Shown: piece after piece, positions 34,782 through 43,423 of the stretch
Layout: every line of letters begins with the position of its first letter
Numbering within the stretch: position 1 is the stretch's first letter
Assembly (NCBI RefSeq): GCF_001715295.1
Contig: NZ_MDKB01000002.1
Coordinates: 1,696,313-1,760,312, forward strand
Source of the DNA: Streptomyces griseus
GTDB taxonomy: Bacteria > Actinomycetota > Actinomycetes > Streptomycetales > Streptomycetaceae
Length of the DNA: 64,000 nt
Direction of reading: 5' to 3'
Notes under the pieces: generated by a model
Databases searched by the model: none
The model's input: only the letters and a program-made list of their open reading frames with translations
What the model was told of the DNA's origin: nothing
Program-made: the position numbers and the translations under genes

Positions 34782-35005
34782 GCTTGCCCACTCCCCCGTG
34801 TGCGCGCTGTCTCGGATCGTTCCGCCGATGAGATTGACCGACTTCGCTCTGGTGAACGAAGCCCGTCACGATGTGGCATTTCTTGATTTTCGCTGAATGC
34901 CCCCTGCCGTGGACGGTGAAGCAGGGAATGCTTTCGTCAAGTTTTCCCGCACCGTGCCCGTCGAGGCTGGCTCCTGCCACCACGACCTCGCACGCGGGAG
35001 CTGAT
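34782..35005. promoter_or_regulatory. Divergent promoter region, AfsR-type / sigma-like
   Basis: This AT-richer 224-base region drives two divergent regulators. It contains a GGCATT...AATGCC inverted repeat (34875 and 34896) around a T-rich centre. I cannot name the -10 and -35 boxes. Confidence 0.4.
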
Positions 35006-35545
35006 GTGACGCGCACCCTGTCCCACCCCTGCACAGAGAAGGATCGGCACCACCGCTGGAATCTCGTACTCGCCGAGCGGGAGCGACTGCTGCGCCTGGC
35101 CGTCAGCCGGCTCGGACGTATCTCGGACGCGGAGGACTGCGTCCAGGAGGCCATGCTCCGGGCGGCGGCTTTCGACGCGCTCGACGAATCCCGGGTCGCC
35201 GCGTTACTCACCACCATCACGCTGCGCCTGTGCGTGGACCACCAGCGCGGCACCCAGCGCGACCGCCGGCTCGCCGTCCGGGTCCACGTCCTGCGCCGTC
35301 CCGAACCGGATCCGGGCTCCGAGGTGGAGCACCGGGTCTGCGACCGGGCGGCGGGCGCCTGGCTGCTGACCCAGCTCCCCGGGCTCGGCAACCGTGAACG
35401 CGACGTGCTGCTCGCCCGGGCACGCGGCCTCACCACCGCCGAGACGGCGAACGCGCTGCAGATCACGTACAAGTCGGCGGAGAGCGCCTTCACCCGGGCC
35501 CGTAGCCGGCTCCGCGCGCTGTACCACCAGGAGATGGCCCGCTGA
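35006..35545 (+). CDS. Sigma-70-like small regulator (ECF type)
   Basis: A 179-residue protein with the two conserved parts of an ECF-type sigma factor: a region 2-like segment (ERLLRLAVSRLGRISDAEDCVQEAM, about residues 27-50) and a region 4 HTH (LTTAETANALQITYKSAESAFTRARSRLR, about 143-171). The linker is short. Region 2 is weak in its DNA-melting part, so it may act as a LuxR-like activator instead. Codon 67 (35204-35206) is TTA. GTG 35006 has a GGGAG ribosome site; the frame runs further upstream without a domain. No anti-sigma gene is adjacent. Confidence 0.85.
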   Translation: MTRTLSHPCTEKDRHHRWNLVLAERERLLRLAVSRLGRISDAEDCVQEAMLRAAAFDALDESRVAALLTTITLRLCVDHQRGTQRDRRLAVRVHVLRRPEPDPGSEVEHRVCDRAAGAWLLTQLPGLGNRERDVLLARARGLTTAETANALQITYKSAESAFTRARSRLRALYHQEMAR

Positions 35546-35832
35546 CCCCCGTCCCCCGACCCGCACAGGCGCGGACGGCCCTTCCCGAAGCTCCGCGTGG
35601 CGAGCCGAGGTGGTTTCCGGCCTTCTGTACGGGGGGCCGGGGGGCTTCCCCGGCTGCCTTGCACAGCTGCGGGAGGCCGTACCCCACGTCCCGCGCAGCG
35701 AGCCGGAGGCGGGTTCCCGGGCTTTCGGTGGACGGACACCGAGACGTCCCCGGCTTCCGTACCCCCGGGCGCCGGAGGTCCTTCCCCGGCCATGCGTACG
35801 AGCCGGCGGCCCGTCGGTCCCGCGCACACGAC
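35546..35832. other. Gene-free region at the right edge of the cluster
   Basis: No gene is supported here. The sequence is GC-rich with loosely repeated phrases (for example CCCCGGCTTCC and GGCTTCCCCGG). It marks the transition from the accessory cluster to the conserved core genes. Confidence 0.5.
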
Positions 35833-35875
35833 GAGAGGGGCGCCGGGGACCTCGCGGTCTTCCGGCGCCCCTCTC
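35833..35875. terminator. Terminator of the DUF5324 gene
   Basis: GAGAGGGGCGCCGG and CCGGCGCCCCTCTC form a perfect 14-bp stem with a 15-base loop, 32 bases beyond the DUF5324 stop. It may also stop read-through from the sigma-like gene. Confidence 0.85.
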
Positions 35876-35907
35876 GCCGGGGGTCGCGCGGTGCTCTGCC
35901 GGGCCGG

Positions 35908-36633
35908 TCAGGGGCGGTCCTCGCGGCCGCCCTCGTCCGTGCTGCCCGAGCCACCCTCGGCGTCGTCCTGCTTGGCCTTGACCTCGGGGTCGAGTACGGC
36001 CCCGCCGCTGCCGTCGACCGAGGTCAGCGGTGCGCGGTCGTCGGCCACCTCGGTGGGGGCGGGCGGCTCGACCAGCCAGTCCGGGTTGGCCTGCTTGTCC
36101 CACCACTTCCAGGCGGCGACGGCCCCGCCCACCAGCAGGCCCGCCACGAGGAAGCCCTTGCCGACCCGGCCGGCCTTGGCCCGCCGCTCGTGCTTCCTGG
36201 CCAGCTTCTGGATCTCCTTGGCGGTCACCTGGCTCCGCAGCGCCGCCACGGCGGCCAGGCTGCGCGCGGTGGCCTCCTCGGCCATGGGCTGTGCCACGGC
36301 GACCGCGTGCTCGACGCGCGGCATCGTGAAGTCGGCCGCGGTCCGGGCCGCCTTGCGGGTCCGCACCGCCGCCCGGTGGGCGGCGTCGTCCACCTTGGGC
36401 GGGACGTGGGTCAGCGCCTGTTCGACGCGGGGGGCGAGATGCGCGTCGTACTGGACACGGGCCTGCGCGGCTGCCTTCGACACCTTGGGCGCAAGCAGTG
36501 CGCGAGCCTCCTGTGCGTAGTGCGCGGCCTGTTCCTTGGCCGTGTCGGCGTACGGCGCCACCACGTCCGCGGCGTGCTGCGCGCTGTCCTTCGCCGAGTA
36601 GGTTGCGGCGCGCACGCTGTCGATGCGGGTCAC
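35908..36633 (-). CDS. DUF5324 family protein
   Basis: A 241-residue protein. Residues 1-150 are a long, Ala-rich amphipathic helical region with repeated AAQ/AARA phrases, likely coiled coil. One hydrophobic segment (about 160-175, GFLVAGLLVGGAVAAWKWW) follows, then an acidic disordered tail. This matches the DUF5324 family, conserved in Streptomyces beside the peptidyl-prolyl isomerase and rhomboid genes. The function is unknown. The start is GTG with a GGAGGA ribosome site. Confidence 0.87.
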   Translation of the reverse strand: MTRIDSVRAATYSAKDSAQHAADVVAPYADTAKEQAAHYAQEARALLAPKVSKAAAQARVQYDAHLAPRVEQALTHVPPKVDDAAHRAAVRTRKAARTAADFTMPRVEHAVAVAQPMAEEATARSLAAVAALRSQVTAKEIQKLARKHERRAKAGRVGKGFLVAGLLVGGAVAAWKWWDKQANPDWLVEPPAPTEVADDRAPLTSVDGSGGAVLDPEVKAKQDDAEGGSGSTDEGGREDRP

Positions 36634-36973
36634 GGGATCCTCCTCCTTGGTGGCGGGTAGGTACTCCGCCTATCCACCCATGTCGAAATCATGCCTTCCG
36701 GGACCCCGAGCGCCAGACGGGACGGGCATCCGGGTCATGAACGGGCAATGTGGTGCAAGGGGAGCCTGCCGCCGACCCTGCCACGGTTCGGGCCGGGGCG
36801 CGCCGTGAGTCCCGCACCTGGCCGCATTTGTCCCACAGGAAGTGTGGAAAACATGCAGGAAGGCGGGCGGCACGGTACTCCGCCCCCCGTTTCCGGGCCG
36901 GGGACGGGCCGGCCCGGGGGCCGCATCGTGCGAGGATCGGGGGTCCTCAGCGACGACTCACGGAAGGCAGCCA
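36634..36973 (+). other. Divergent intergenic region before the isomerase gene
   Basis: About 340 bases without a gene. It must hold promoters for DUF5324 (minus) and the isomerase (plus). One sequence near a DnaA box (TTTTCCACA, minus strand, 36842-36850) is present. Nothing else stands out. Confidence 0.4.
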
Positions 36974-37501
36974 GTGGCCGAGCAGCTTTACGCCACCTTG
37001 AAGACCAGCCAGGGCGACATCAGGATCCGGCTCCTGCCGAACCACGCGCCCAGGACGGTCGAGAACTTCGTCGCGCTCGCCACCGGCGAGCGTGAGTGGA
37101 CCCATCCGGCCACAGGGAAGAAGTCCAGGGGCAAGCTGTACGACGGCACTGTCTTCCACCGTGTCATCAGCGGCTTCATGATCCAGGGCGGCGACCCGCT
37201 GGGCAACGGCACGGGAGGCCCCGGCTACGAGTTCGCGGACGAGTTCCACCCGGACCTCGCCTTCACCACGCCGTACCTGCTGGCGATGGCCAACGCGGGG
37301 CCGGGCACGAACGGTTCGCAGTTCTTCCTGACGGTGTCGCCCACCGCGTGGCTGACGGGCAAGCACACCATCTTCGGCGAGGTCGCGGACGGCGCGGGCC
37401 GGGAGGTCGTGGACGCCATCGCGGCGGTCCCCACCAATCCGCGCACCAACCGCCCGCTGGAGGACGTCGTCATCGAGTCGGTCGTCGTCGAGACCCACTG
37501 A
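36974..37501 (+). CDS. Cyclophilin-type peptidyl-prolyl isomerase
   Basis: A 175-residue cyclophilin. The catalytic core is present: [14 protein letters not shown] with the active-site Arg, the [13 protein letters not shown] segment, and [10 protein letters not shown]. There is no signal peptide, so it works in the cytoplasm to speed up proline isomerisation. The GTG start ([12 protein letters not shown]) has a GGAAGG ribosome site and gives the usual length for Streptomyces PpiA/PpiB-type proteins; longer upstream frames are not supported. The rhomboid gene follows 193 bases later. Confidence 0.96.
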   Translation: MAEQLYATLKTSQGDIRIRLLPNHAPRTVENFVALATGEREWTHPATGKKSRGKLYDGTVFHRVISGFMIQGGDPLGNGTGGPGYEFADEFHPDLAFTTPYLLAMANAGPGTNGSQFFLTVSPTAWLTGKHTIFGEVADGAGREVVDAIAAVPTNPRTNRPLEDVVIESVVVETH

Positions 37502-37694
37502 CCGTCGGACCCTCGTACCTGTCACGTTCTGTCACGCACACCTGCCGCTCCCGCAGGCCGGAACACCCGCCCGCCCCGCCGGGAACCAACCGCCCCGCTC
37601 GTCCGTACTGCTACATAACGGGCGATCGGGGCGGTCCTCTGCGTGCCGGCTCCCCGCACGCCCTCACGGACGAGGACCGAAGGGGCCATGACCG

Positions 37695-38600
37695 ATGGAG
37701 CAGCAGCCGCCACAAGGCCAGGACGCGTCAGCGGCCGGGGACAGAGCCCTCACGTGCTACCGGCATCCGGACAGGGAGACGGGCATCCGCTGTGTGCGGT
37801 GCGAGCGGCCGATCTGCACCGACTGCATGATCGGCGCCTCGGTCGGCTTCCAGTGCCCGGAATGCGTTCGCCAGGGGTCCGGTACGGGGCACCGCCCCGG
37901 TGCCGCCCGGCCGCGCACGGTCGCGGGCGGCACGGTCACGTCCGACCCCAGACTGATCACCAAGATCCTGCTCGGCGTCAACCTCGCGGTATTCGTCGCC
38001 GTCTCGATCGTCGGCCGCCCTCTGCTCGACGAGCTGCTGCTGTTCGGCCGCGCCTACAACGGTGACCCGTCGGCGGGCATCGAAGGGGTCGCCGAGGGCC
38101 AGTGGTACCGGCTGGTGACCTCGATGTTCCTGCACCAGGAGGTATGGCACATCGCGTTCAACATGCTGGGGCTGTGGTGGCTGGGCGGTCCACTGGAGGC
38201 CGCGCTCGGCCGGGTCCGCTACCTCGCCCTCTATCTGCTCTCGGGACTGGCGGGCAGTGCCCTCACCTACGTGATCGCCGACCCCGCGCAGGGATCGCTC
38301 GGAGCGTCGGGGGCGATCTTCGGCCTGCTGGGCGCGACGGCCGTCCTCATGCGGCGCATGAACTACGACATGCGACCGGTGATCATCCTGCTGGTGGTGA
38401 ACCTGATCTTCACCTTCAACCCGTGGGGTGCGATCGCCTGGCAGGCGCATGTCGGTGGCCTCGTGGCAGGGACCGTGATCGCCTTCGCCATGGTGCACGC
38501 CCCGCGCGAGCGCCGGAATCTCGTGCAGTACGGCGCCTGCGGACTGGTCCTGCTGGCGGTGGTGGGGATGGTCATCGCCAGGACCGCTGTCCTCATCTGA
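37695..38600 (+). CDS. Rhomboid family intramembrane serine protease
   Basis: A 301-residue rhomboid protease. The N-terminus carries a B-box-like zinc finger (CYRHPDRETGIRC...CERPICTDCM...CPEC, residues 21-58). About six membrane helices follow from residue 90. The catalytic dyad is in GASGAIFG (Ser, about 200) and AHVGG (His, about 252). The fold cuts membrane proteins within helices. The ATG has a GAAGGGG ribosome site; an alternative ATG 7 bases upstream is in another frame. It converges with crgA. Confidence 0.95.
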   Translation: MEQQPPQGQDASAAGDRALTCYRHPDRETGIRCVRCERPICTDCMIGASVGFQCPECVRQGSGTGHRPGAARPRTVAGGTVTSDPRLITKILLGVNLAVFVAVSIVGRPLLDELLLFGRAYNGDPSAGIEGVAEGQWYRLVTSMFLHQEVWHIAFNMLGLWWLGGPLEAALGRVRYLALYLLSGLAGSALTYVIADPAQGSLGASGAIFGLLGATAVLMRRMNYDMRPVIILLVVNLIFTFNPWGAIAWQAHVGGLVAGTVIAFAMVHAPRERRNLVQYGACGLVLLAVVGMVIARTAVLI

Positions 38601-38627
38601 CCGGAATCCGTTGCTCCCCGGTCAAAC

Positions 38628-38830
38628 TTGTCCACAGAGTGTGCCGAATCTTGTGCATGGCGTGGGGAACAGGTGTGCCCCTTGTCGCTGAACCGGGTTT
38701 TCCCAGTCAGGACAAGGGGCGTAGGGCCTCGTGGCGCGAGAGGCTCCAGTCACACCGGCGTCAACGTCGACGAAGGTTATCCACAGATCGTCTGACCTTT
38801 TCCCCCGCCTGTGGATAACCCTGTGGGTAA
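38628..38830. other. DnaA-box cluster between rhomboid and crgA
   Basis: Four DnaA-box-type 9-mers occur here: TTGTCCACA (38628-38636, plus), TTATCCACA (38777-38785, plus), TGTGGATAA (38810-38818, i.e. TTATCCACA minus) and TGTGGGTAA (38822-38830, i.e. TTACCCACA minus). The middle two are part of a perfect 12-bp inverted repeat (GGTTATCCACAG). The site lies between convergent genes, so it is not a promoter. TTGTCCACA is the preferred Streptomyces box. Confidence 0.7.
38677..38720. terminator. Possible terminator after rhomboid
   Basis: GCCCCTTGTC and GACAAGGGGC form a perfect 10-bp inverted repeat with a 24-base loop between the convergent rhomboid and crgA genes. Confidence 0.45.
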
Positions 38831-38857
38831 CGTGGAGGCACGGTCACACCCGCAGCG

Positions 38858-39112
38858 TCACTTCCACTGGGTGGAGACGCCGAAGCCGCCTGCGATGAAG
38901 CCGAAGCCCACGACGATGTTCCAGTTGCCCAGTGCGTCGACCGGCAGGTCGCCCTCGGTCACGTAGAAGATCACGATCCAGGCCAGACCGATCAGGAAGA
39001 GCGCCAGCATCACCGGCGCGACCCAACTGCGGTTGGTCAGCTTTATGTTGGTGGACTGCTTCGCCTGGGGAGGCGTGAAGTCGGCCTTCTTGCGGATACG
39101 TGACTTCGGCAC
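38858..39112 (-). CDS. crgA: Cell division protein CrgA
   Basis: An 84-residue protein with two transmembrane helices (about residues 31-52 and 65-80) and a basic N-terminus (MPKSRIRKK). It matches CrgA, the actinobacterial membrane protein that interacts with FtsZ and the division machinery and, in Streptomyces, delays sporulation septation. The ending FGVSTQWK is typical. It is on the minus strand, and the DUF881 gene runs the other way from the same intergenic region. Confidence 0.96.
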   Translation of the reverse strand: MPKSRIRKKADFTPPQAKQSTNIKLTNRSWVAPVMLALFLIGLAWIVIFYVTEGDLPVDALGNWNIVVGFGFIAGGFGVSTQWK

Positions 39113-39248
39113 GAGGGACTCTCCTGTCGATGCGCTGCGTGACCGCGCAGGGATCTGTGGCTGGCGCCGGGGCGCAAGGGGGAATGCTGCCTCCCCGGGG
39201 CGTCCGTTAGCGTAGTGCTTCCGTGGCGCCTAAGGAGATAAGGGTACG

Positions 39249-40016
39249 TTGAGCAATTCTGCCGACTCCCCCCGAGGTCCCGGCCGGCGCATGTCCCGAT
39301 GGGCCGTCCAGGGCCTCACCGCCGGTGTCTTCGCGCTGGCCGGACTGATCTTCGTGACCAGCGCCAACACGGCCAAGGGCACCGATATCCGCACGGACTC
39401 CTCCCTCCTGAAGCTGTCCGACCTCATCCAGCAGCGCAGCGAGAAGAACGCGGAACTCGACGCGTCGACCGCCTCCGTACGGGCGGACATCGACACGCTC
39501 GCCCGGCGCGACGACGGGAGCACCCGGGCCCAGGACGCCGAACTCGACGCGCTGGAGAAGGCCGCCGGCACCACGAAGCTCACCGGTGAGGCGCTGTCGG
39601 TCACCCTGAACGACGCACCGCCCGACGCCACCGCCAACCCCGGGTACCCCGAGCCGCAACCCAACGACCTGGTCATTCACCAGCAGGACCTGCAGGCGGT
39701 CGTCAACGCCCTCTGGCAGGGCGGGGCCCGCGGTATCCAGGTGATGGACCAGCGGCTGATCTCCACCAGCGCGGTGCGCTGCGTCGGCAACACGCTCATC
39801 CTGCAGGGAAGGGTCTACTCCCCGCCGTACAGGATCACCGCGGTCGGCGACCGGGGGAAGCTCAGGCAGGCGCTCGACGACTCCACGGCGATCCAGAACT
39901 ACCAGCTCTACGTCAAGGCCTACGGACTGGGCTGGAAGGTCGAGGAGGACGACCGGACGACCCTCCCCGGATACTCCGGCACGGTGGATCTCCACCACGC
40001 GCGGCCCGTGGAGTAG
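39249..40016 (+). CDS. DUF881 family protein
   Basis: A 255-residue protein with one N-terminal membrane segment (about residues 21-38), a helical region (50-95) and a C-terminal DUF881 domain with GARGIQVMDQRLISTSAVRC and PPYRITAVGD. DUF881 proteins are found next to crgA and cell-division or sporulation genes in actinobacteria and resemble YlxX/YlxW of Bacillus. The start is TTG, with an AAGGAG ribosome site somewhat far upstream. Probably an extracytoplasmic membrane-anchored protein; its role is unknown. Confidence 0.93.
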   Translation: MSNSADSPRGPGRRMSRWAVQGLTAGVFALAGLIFVTSANTAKGTDIRTDSSLLKLSDLIQQRSEKNAELDASTASVRADIDTLARRDDGSTRAQDAELDALEKAAGTTKLTGEALSVTLNDAPPDATANPGYPEPQPNDLVIHQQDLQAVVNALWQGGARGIQVMDQRLISTSAVRCVGNTLILQGRVYSPPYRITAVGDRGKLRQALDDSTAIQNYQLYVKAYGLGWKVEEDDRTTLPGYSGTVDLHHARPVE

Positions 40017-40148
40017 CGGACCGCCGGGCGCCCCGCGTCCGGGGCGCCGTACCACCTGTGACGGACGGGGACCGGCGGCTTTCCACAGCTGACCCACGCC
40101 TGTCCTCCGGCCCTTTAGTCTGGTGCCGTACCGAATGGAGGCGACAGC

Positions 40149-40334
40149 ATGTACGGCTGGATCTGGCGGCATCTGCCGGGCAACACATGGGTGCGGGGAC
40201 TCATCTCGCTGGTGCTGGCCCTGGCCGTCGTCTACGCGCTCTTCCAGTACGTCTTCCCCTGGGCGGAGCCGCTGCTCCCGTTCGGTGACGTGACGGTGGA
40301 CGGCGAAGGCACCGGGGCGGGGGCGGCCCGATGA
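40149..40334 (+). CDS. Small conserved membrane protein
   Basis: A 61-residue protein with one membrane helix (about residues 15-37, VRGLISLVLALAVVYALF) between a Trp-rich start and an acidic, Gly-rich end. Its start ATG follows GGAGGCG, and its stop overlaps the start of the amidotransferase gene (ATGA), which supports it as a real gene. Its family is not known to me, but it is typical for this position in Streptomyces. Confidence 0.8.
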   Translation: MYGWIWRHLPGNTWVRGLISLVLALAVVYALFQYVFPWAEPLLPFGDVTVDGEGTGAGAAR

Positions 40335-40969
40335 GCGCTCGCATCCTCGTCGTCGACAACTACGACAGCTTCGTCTTCAACCTCGTGCAGTACCTCTACC
40401 AGCTCGGCGCCGAGTGCGAAGTGGTGCGCAACGACGAGGTGACCACGGCACACGCCGAGGACGGCTTCGACGGGGTCCTGCTCTCGCCGGGCCCCGGCAC
40501 ACCCGAGCAGGCGGGCGTCTGCATCGACATGGTGCACCACTGTGCGAGGAGCGGCGTCCCCGTCTTCGGCGTGTGCCTGGGGATGCAGTCGATGGCCGTG
40601 GCCTACGGCGGAGTCGTGGACCGCGCGCCCGAGCTGCTGCACGGTAAGACGTCGCCCGTGCTCCACGAGGGAAAGGGAGTGTTCACCGGTCTCCCGTCCC
40701 CCTTCACCGCGACGCGCTACCACTCCCTCGCCGCCGAACCGGCCACGGTCCCGTCCGAGCTGGAGGTGACGGCGCGCACGGCCGACGGCATCATCATGGG
40801 CCTGCGCCACCGCGCGTTCGAGGTCGAGGGGGTGCAGTTCCACCCTGAGTCGGTGCTCACCGAGCACGGGCACCTGATGCTCGCCAACTGGCTGGAGCGG
40901 TGCGGGGACGCGGGTGCCGTCGCGAGATCGGCGGGGCTCGCTCCGGTGGTGGGCAAGGCCGCAGCGTGA
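40331..40969 (+). CDS. Class I glutamine amidotransferase (anthranilate/aminodeoxychorismate synthase II)
   Basis: A 212-residue glutamine amidotransferase. The nucleophile is Cys83 in GVCLGMQ, and the His-Glu pair is in FHPESV (about 174). It begins with VVDNYDSFVFNLVQYL as in TrpG/PabA. It supplies ammonia from glutamine to chorismate in tryptophan or folate synthesis; sequence alone does not separate TrpG from PabA, and no component I gene is adjacent, so it may serve both. Its stop overlaps the start of the sortase gene (GTGA). Confidence 0.93.
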   Translation: MSARILVVDNYDSFVFNLVQYLYQLGAECEVVRNDEVTTAHAEDGFDGVLLSPGPGTPEQAGVCIDMVHHCARSGVPVFGVCLGMQSMAVAYGGVVDRAPELLHGKTSPVLHEGKGVFTGLPSPFTATRYHSLAAEPATVPSELEVTARTADGIIMGLRHRAFEVEGVQFHPESVLTEHGHLMLANWLERCGDAGAVARSAGLAPVVGKAAA

Positions 40970-42366
40970 CCGCACGCCGACCCGAACCCGATGCCGGACA
41001 GGAAGGTCCGCACGCCCCGGGGGCGTACGAGGCCGACGGCACGTTCGAGTCGGCGGTGGAACGGCTGGCGGACCCGCTGAACGACCCGTTGCCGGGGCGG
41101 CACGCATCGCCCCGGTTCCGGGCGGAGACGCCGGCGTCCGGCCGGCTGGTCCATGAGGCGCCCCCGGCGGCGGCTCAGCAGCCCCCTCAGGGCCGCCGGC
41201 GGCGTCCGGAGCCCCCGGGCGAGTGGTACGACCCGGAGGGGTACGCACGGGACTGGTACGGGCAGCCGGGGCCGGAACCCGCCCCTCGGCCGTCACCGGG
41301 ACCGGTCACGGCCCCGGCGGTGGCGGACGAGACCGTCGCTCTGCGGACGGTCGCCGCGCGTACGGCGCCCTTCCCCCAGGCGGGAACCTCCGCACCGGAC
41401 GAGCCGGTCACGGCCGTCATGCCGGTCACCACCGTCACGCCCGACGTGCCGCTCCAGGACGACGCCGGCGCGCAGGACCCGGAGCCCCGGCCCGCCGAGC
41501 TCGCGCCCGAACCCCTGCCGACGGGTGGGCGGGCGGAGCGCCGCCGGGCCGCGAAGGGGCGCGGAAGACGGCGCGGGGAGACTCGGCGCCCGGCGGACGC
41601 CGGAGCGGCCCCCACGGCCCCCACGGGGTCCGCAGCGGAGCCCGCCGTACCGATGTCACGTCTGGAGGCCCGGCGCGCCGCCCGTGCCGCCAAGGACAGC
41701 CCGGCGGTCGTGGCCAGCCGGGTCGTCGGCGAAGTGTTCATCACCCTCGGGGTGCTGATGCTCCTGTTCGTCGCCTACCAGCTGTGGTGGACCAACGTCC
41801 GTGCCGATCAGATCGCCGGGCGCGAGACGCACAAGATGCAGGACGGCTGGGCGAACGGGGCCCGCTCGCCCGGGGTGTTCGAGCCGGGACAGGGGTTCGC
41901 CATCATGCACATCCCCAAGCTCGACGTGGTGGCGCCGATCGCCGAGGGCATCAGCAAGGAGAGGGTCCTCGACCGGGGCATGATCGGCCACTACGGCGAG
42001 GGCAAGCTGAAGACCGCCATGCCGTCGGCGAAGCAGGGGAACTTCTCGGTGGCCGGTCACCGCAACACCCACGGCGAACCGTTCCGCTACATCAACAAGC
42101 TGAAGCCCGGTGACCCGATCGTGGTGGAGACACAGGACGCCTACTACACCTACGAGATGACCAGCATCCTTCCGCAGACGTCGCCGTCCAACGTCTCGGT
42201 GATCGACCCCGTGCCGCGGCAGTCCGGTTTCACCGGCCCCGGCAGATACATCACGCTGACCACCTGCACCCCGGAATTCACGAGTACGTACCGAATGATC
42301 GTGTGGGGCAAGATGGTCGACGAGCGGCCGCGCAGCAAGGGGAAGCCCGACGCGCTCATCGGCTGA
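40966..42366 (+). CDS. Class E sortase with long N-terminal region
   Basis: A 466-residue sortase. Residues 1-235 are a Pro/Ala/Arg-rich, low-complexity cytoplasmic region; a membrane helix follows (about 245-267) and then the class E sortase domain with His in GHRNTHGEPF, catalytic Cys434 in TLTTCTP and Arg in YRMIVWG. Class E sortases attach LAxTG-type proteins such as the long chaplins to the cell wall in Streptomyces. The GTG start is coupled to the amidotransferase stop (GTGA). The following gene is a second class E sortase. Confidence 0.93.
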   Translation: MTARRPEPDAGQEGPHAPGAYEADGTFESAVERLADPLNDPLPGRHASPRFRAETPASGRLVHEAPPAAAQQPPQGRRRRPEPPGEWYDPEGYARDWYGQPGPEPAPRPSPGPVTAPAVADETVALRTVAARTAPFPQAGTSAPDEPVTAVMPVTTVTPDVPLQDDAGAQDPEPRPAELAPEPLPTGGRAERRRAAKGRGRRRGETRRPADAGAAPTAPTGSAAEPAVPMSRLEARRAARAAKDSPAVVASRVVGEVFITLGVLMLLFVAYQLWWTNVRADQIAGRETHKMQDGWANGARSPGVFEPGQGFAIMHIPKLDVVAPIAEGISKERVLDRGMIGHYGEGKLKTAMPSAKQGNFSVAGHRNTHGEPFRYINKLKPGDPIVVETQDAYYTYEMTSILPQTSPSNVSVIDPVPRQSGFTGPGRYITLTTCTPEFTSTYRMIVWGKMVDERPRSKGKPDALIG

Positions 42367-42402
42367 CGCGGGCTGGACGACATCACGACAGGGGCGGGTG
42401 CG

Positions 42403-43137
42403 GTGGCAGCGAGGACCGAGCAGGAAGAGCGCACCGAGGAGTCGGCGCCGCCGGTGCGACGCGGGAGCCGCCGTCCCGTCGCGACGGTCGTGAGCTTCTT
42501 CGGCGAGCTGCTGATCACCGCGGGGCTGGTGCTGGGCCTCTTCGTCGTCTACTCGCTGTGGTGGACCAACGTCCTCGCCGACCGTGAGGCCGGCAAGCAG
42601 GGGGACACCGTCCGCGGCCACTGGGCCGAGGGCCGGGGCCCGGGCGAGCTCGACACGAAGGACGGCATCGGCTTCCTGCACGTGCCCGCGATGAAGAACG
42701 GCGAGGTACTGGTCAAGAAGGGCACCGATACCGAAACGCTCAACAACGGCATCGCCGGTTACTACACGGATCCCGTGAAGTCGGCCCTTCCCTCGGACGC
42801 CCAGGGCAACTTCACGCTCGCCGCCCACCGGGACGGCCACGGTGCCAAGTTCCACAACATCGACAAGGTGCGGAAGGGCGACGCGATCGTCTTCGAGACC
42901 AAGGACACCTGGTACGTCTACAAGGTCTACGCGGAGCTCCCCGAGACGTCGAAGTACAACGTCGACGCGATCGCCCCGGTGCCGAAGGAGTCGGGCGTGA
43001 AGAAGCCCGGCCGCTACATCACGCTGACGACCTGCACGCCCGTCTACACGTCGAAGTACCGCTACATCGTGTGGGGCGAGCTGGTGCGCACGGAGAAGGT
43101 GGACAGCGACCGCACGAAACCGGCGGAGCTGCGCTAG
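42403..43137 (+). CDS. Class E sortase (second)
   Basis: A 244-residue class E sortase with a single membrane helix (about residues 30-52), catalytic His in AAHRDGHGAKF, Cys211 in TLTTCTP and Arg in YRYIVWG. It is much shorter than the preceding sortase because it lacks the long disordered N-terminus. It is 36 bases downstream in the same direction, as in other Streptomyces where two such sortases display chaplins and related surface proteins. The stop TAG touches repeat element C. Confidence 0.95.
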   Translation: MAARTEQEERTEESAPPVRRGSRRPVATVVSFFGELLITAGLVLGLFVVYSLWWTNVLADREAGKQGDTVRGHWAEGRGPGELDTKDGIGFLHVPAMKNGEVLVKKGTDTETLNNGIAGYYTDPVKSALPSDAQGNFTLAAHRDGHGAKFHNIDKVRKGDAIVFETKDTWYVYKVYAELPETSKYNVDAIAPVPKESGVKKPGRYITLTTCTPVYTSKYRYIVWGELVRTEKVDSDRTKPAELR

Positions 43138-43311
43138 GCCGTGTTCCGAAAGTAGCGTCGTCTGCCCGGAGGGCAGGCCCGGCGGCGTCTGGTGCGTGTG
43201 ATCGCAAGGCGGAGGGGCGTTCCGATACTGGATGTATCGGAACGATCCCGGCAACGCGGCGAGTGCGCGTACCAGGCGTCGCCGGGCAGGCGGGACTTTC
43301 GGAACACGGCC
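43137..43311. repeat. Inverted-repeat element C
   Basis: A 175-bp element with perfect 17-bp ends (GGCCGTGTTCCGAAAGT). Inside is a perfect 11-bp palindromic stem (CGTTCCGATAC at 43218 and GTATCGGAACG at 43234, 5-base loop). It has no ORF. The sequence is unlike elements A and B. It starts at the last base of the sortase stop codon. Confidence 0.8.
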
Positions 43312-43348
43312 CAGGTCCGCCCGGGCGACGCTGTCGGGCGGAATGCGA

Positions 43349-43383
43349 GGGGCCCCGGTCACCGTGGTGGTGACCGGGGCCCC
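43349..43383. terminator. Bidirectional terminator, sortase / pknB
   Basis: GGGGCCCCGGTCACC and GGTGACCGGGGCCCC form a perfect 15-bp stem with a 5-base loop between convergent genes. Confidence 0.88.
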
Positions 43384-43423
43384 TGTCTGTCCCGGGACAA
43401 CCGGCGGAACGTCCGCGCCGGCC

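Noticed and set aside
38628..38830. Replication origin
   Set aside because: Only four boxes and no AT-rich unwinding region; the Streptomyces origin lies beside dnaA-dnaN, outside this window.
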